From contig NZ_JAZIBG010000019.1 of NCBI RefSeq assembly GCF_036621135.1, positions 248,001 through 312,000 on the forward strand: a stretch of DNA of 64,000 nucleotides, given 5' to 3'. The position numbers were made by a program, and so were the translations under genes. The notes beneath the pieces are model-generated. The model saw nothing but the letters and a program-made list of their open reading frames with translations. It was not told where the DNA came from and made no database searches. The number at the start of each line of letters is the position of its first letter. Position 1 is the stretch's first letter. The DNA is from Aquincola agrisoli. GTDB taxonomy: Bacteria > Pseudomonadota > Gammaproteobacteria > Burkholderiales > Burkholderiaceae_C. Positions 62,753 to 64,000 of the stretch are shown here, one piece after another.

Positions 62753-62981
62753 GTTCTCCTCCGGACTTGTCAATCAACACACGCCCAATCCCGGCCCATC
62801 ATTTCGGGCTGTGTGGATCCGGGCCCGTAGGTCTGGCTTCCTCATCGCGACCACCGTAGGGACCACGGTCGGCAGCAAGCGCTTGCAGTGTTGCAGTGCG
62901 TGCCCGCGCAGCGCCTTAGTGTTTGCCCGCGCGGAAACCTGAGAAGATGTGATGTCGCTATAACATTTGCGCAACTCAGGC

Positions 62982-63908
62982 ATGATCCCTCCACTCCACT
63001 CGATCATCTCCAGGCTCCACCTGAAACAGCTGCGGCTGCTGATCGCGCTGGGCGAGCACGGCTCGCTCCTGAAGGCGTCTCAGCAGGTCGCTTTGTCGCA
63101 GCCGGGCGCGAGCAAAGCCCTGCAGGAGATTGAGACCACCTTCGGCACACCGCTGTTCGTTCGCACCAACCGCGGTTTGGAGGCCAACGCCGTCGGCCAG
63201 TGCGTGATCCGCTACGCGCGGCTGATCCAGACGGATCTCGCGCACTTGCGCGAAGAGGTCGTCGGCATCCTGCGAGGCCAGGGCGGGCGGGTGGCCGCCG
63301 GCGTCATCATGGGCGCGGTGCCGCTGCTCACCGATGCGGTCTCCGCGCTCGTGGCCAGGCAGTCCGAACTGTCCGTCGATATCGTCGAGGACACCAGCGC
63401 CACGCTGCTGGCCCAGCTCGATGCCGGCCGGCTCGACCTGGCGATCTGCCGCACGACCGTCAGCCAGACGCCGCACGCCTATGACAGCGTCAAGCTGCAG
63501 GATGAGACCCTTGCGGTCATCGCCAACGTCGGCCACCCGCTGCGGCGCGCGAAGAAGCTCACCTTGCAGGAGCTGGCGCGCTTCAGATGGGTGGTCTACC
63601 GCGCGAACATGCCGATGCGGCTGTTGCTCGAAGGCGAGTTCCGCGACTGCGGCATCCGCTTCCCGCAGCACCTGCTGGAGACGACCTCCGCCTTCGCGAC
63701 GTTGGCACTGCTGCAGGCCAATCCGTCCTTCGTGGCCCTGGCGTCGATCGAAGTGGCGCAGTTCTTCGCGCAGCAGCAGATGTCGTGCATCCTGCCCCTG
63801 GCCCTGACGTCGCGCAGCGAGCCTTATGAGCTCGTCACCCGCAAGGGCGGGCCGGTCCAGCCTGCTGCGCAACTGTTGATCGACGAGTTGCTCCATCGCC
63901 GTTCCTGA
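62982..63908 (+). CDS. LysR family transcriptional regulator
   Basis: A 308-residue LysR-type regulator: an N-terminal winged helix (about 12-75; LKQLRLLIALGEHGSLLKAS, VALSQPGASKALQEIE, FVRTNRGLEAN) and a C-terminal substrate-binding domain (about 95-305; AAGVIMGAVPLLTDAVSAL, LDAGRLDLAICR). The ATG at 62982 is preferred over the TTG at 62967. It is divergent from the bicupin gene (229 bp between starts), so it probably controls that gene in response to an aromatic or small-molecule ligand (inferred). Confidence 0.92.
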   Translation: MIPPLHSIISRLHLKQLRLLIALGEHGSLLKASQQVALSQPGASKALQEIETTFGTPLFVRTNRGLEANAVGQCVIRYARLIQTDLAHLREEVVGILRGQGGRVAAGVIMGAVPLLTDAVSALVARQSELSVDIVEDTSATLLAQLDAGRLDLAICRTTVSQTPHAYDSVKLQDETLAVIANVGHPLRRAKKLTLQELARFRWVVYRANMPMRLLLEGEFRDCGIRFPQHLLETTSAFATLALLQANPSFVALASIEVAQFFAQQQMSCILPLALTSRSEPYELVTRKGGPVQPAAQLLIDELLHRRS

Positions 63909-63916
63909 GCGACGAA

Positions 63917-63939
63917 GCGGGAGCCCGTGGCGCTCCCGC
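63917..63939. terminator. Hairpin after the LysR gene
   Basis: An 8-bp perfect stem GCGGGAGC/GCTCCCGC with a 7-base loop, 8 bp after the LysR stop. It has no T tract. The remaining bases to the window end hold nothing else recognisable. Confidence 0.4.
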
Positions 63940-64000
63940 CAGCCCGCGCTCGACGGGACCGCGCGCGATCGGCAATGGCGCGGCGATTAGACACGTGCTA

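Noticed and set aside
62947..62966. LysR-type operator ATGT-N12-ACAT just upstream of the LysR gene
   Set aside because: Only four paired bases per arm; it is in the right place but too weak to list as a site.
58441..64000. Second copy of the tRNA-His 3' end as an attR site
   Set aside because: I looked for a repeat of the TTCGAGTCCCATCAGCCACC region downstream and saw none; the far end of any element may lie outside the window.

Overview
The window is chromosomal DNA from a high-GC betaproteobacterium. Gene content and protein style (CydDC with a GbsR/MarR-type regulator, tandem dimeric and monomeric NADP-isocitrate dehydrogenases, EarP with an Arg32-type EF-P, a PEP-CTERM protein) fit the Burkholderiales, most likely the Rubrivivax-Leptothrix-Ideonella (Sphaerotilaceae-like) branch. 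That placement is inferred from gene content only.

Region 1 (1-18.8 kb) is mostly housekeeping: the cydDC exporter of cytochrome bd assembly and its probable repressor, with a perfect 18-bp palindromic operator; coaBC-dut; a SlyD-like FKBP; the ribosomal oxygenase RoxA; two unrelated NADP-isocitrate dehydrogenases; a GST; a PAS-LuxR regulator; a hotdog thioesterase; the 3-oxoacid CoA-transferase pair scoAB; a hemerythrin; pyrD, rpiA and mnmC.

Region 2 (18.9-33.6 kb) is a Wzx/Wzy-type exopolysaccharide locus. In order it holds an outer-membrane export protein, a Wzz/GumC-like co-polymerase, a GH5 glycanase, a Wzy-like polymerase, a single-frame GT4/GT26/CpsD-like fusion protein, a GINT1-like protein, a GT4 transferase and a Wzx-like flippase. 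A FemAB/CelD-like acyltransferase, a second acyltransferase-like protein and a cupin hydroxylase-like protein follow. Most forward genes overlap or nearly touch, which suggests one transcript. No priming phosphoglycosyltransferase is present, so the first sugar must be loaded by an enzyme encoded elsewhere.

Region 3 (33.7-51.6 kb) has efp, a two-partner-secretion pair (TpsB transporter and a roughly 4,446-residue filamentous haemagglutinin-like TpsA adhesin), a SapC-family protein directly behind the adhesin, and earP. EF-P carries Arg32, the residue that EarP rhamnosylates, so modifier and target lie about 16 kb apart on either side of the adhesin locus. Both are on the minus strand.

Region 4 (51.6-58.45 kb) is again housekeeping: uvrC, a TonB-like lipoprotein, pgsA, an EamA transporter, an HU gene with tRNA-Val 13 bp behind it, ppiD and tRNA-His.

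Region 5 (58.45-64 kb) looks accessory. A frameshifted, truncated integrase lies directly downstream of tRNA-His and ends at what resembles an IS21-type terminus. Beyond it are an SDR lacking the usual catalytic Tyr/Lys, a PEP-CTERM surface protein, a secreted bicupin protein and a divergent LysR regulator. This is probably the remnant of an integrated element or a patchwork insertion at the tRNA gene.
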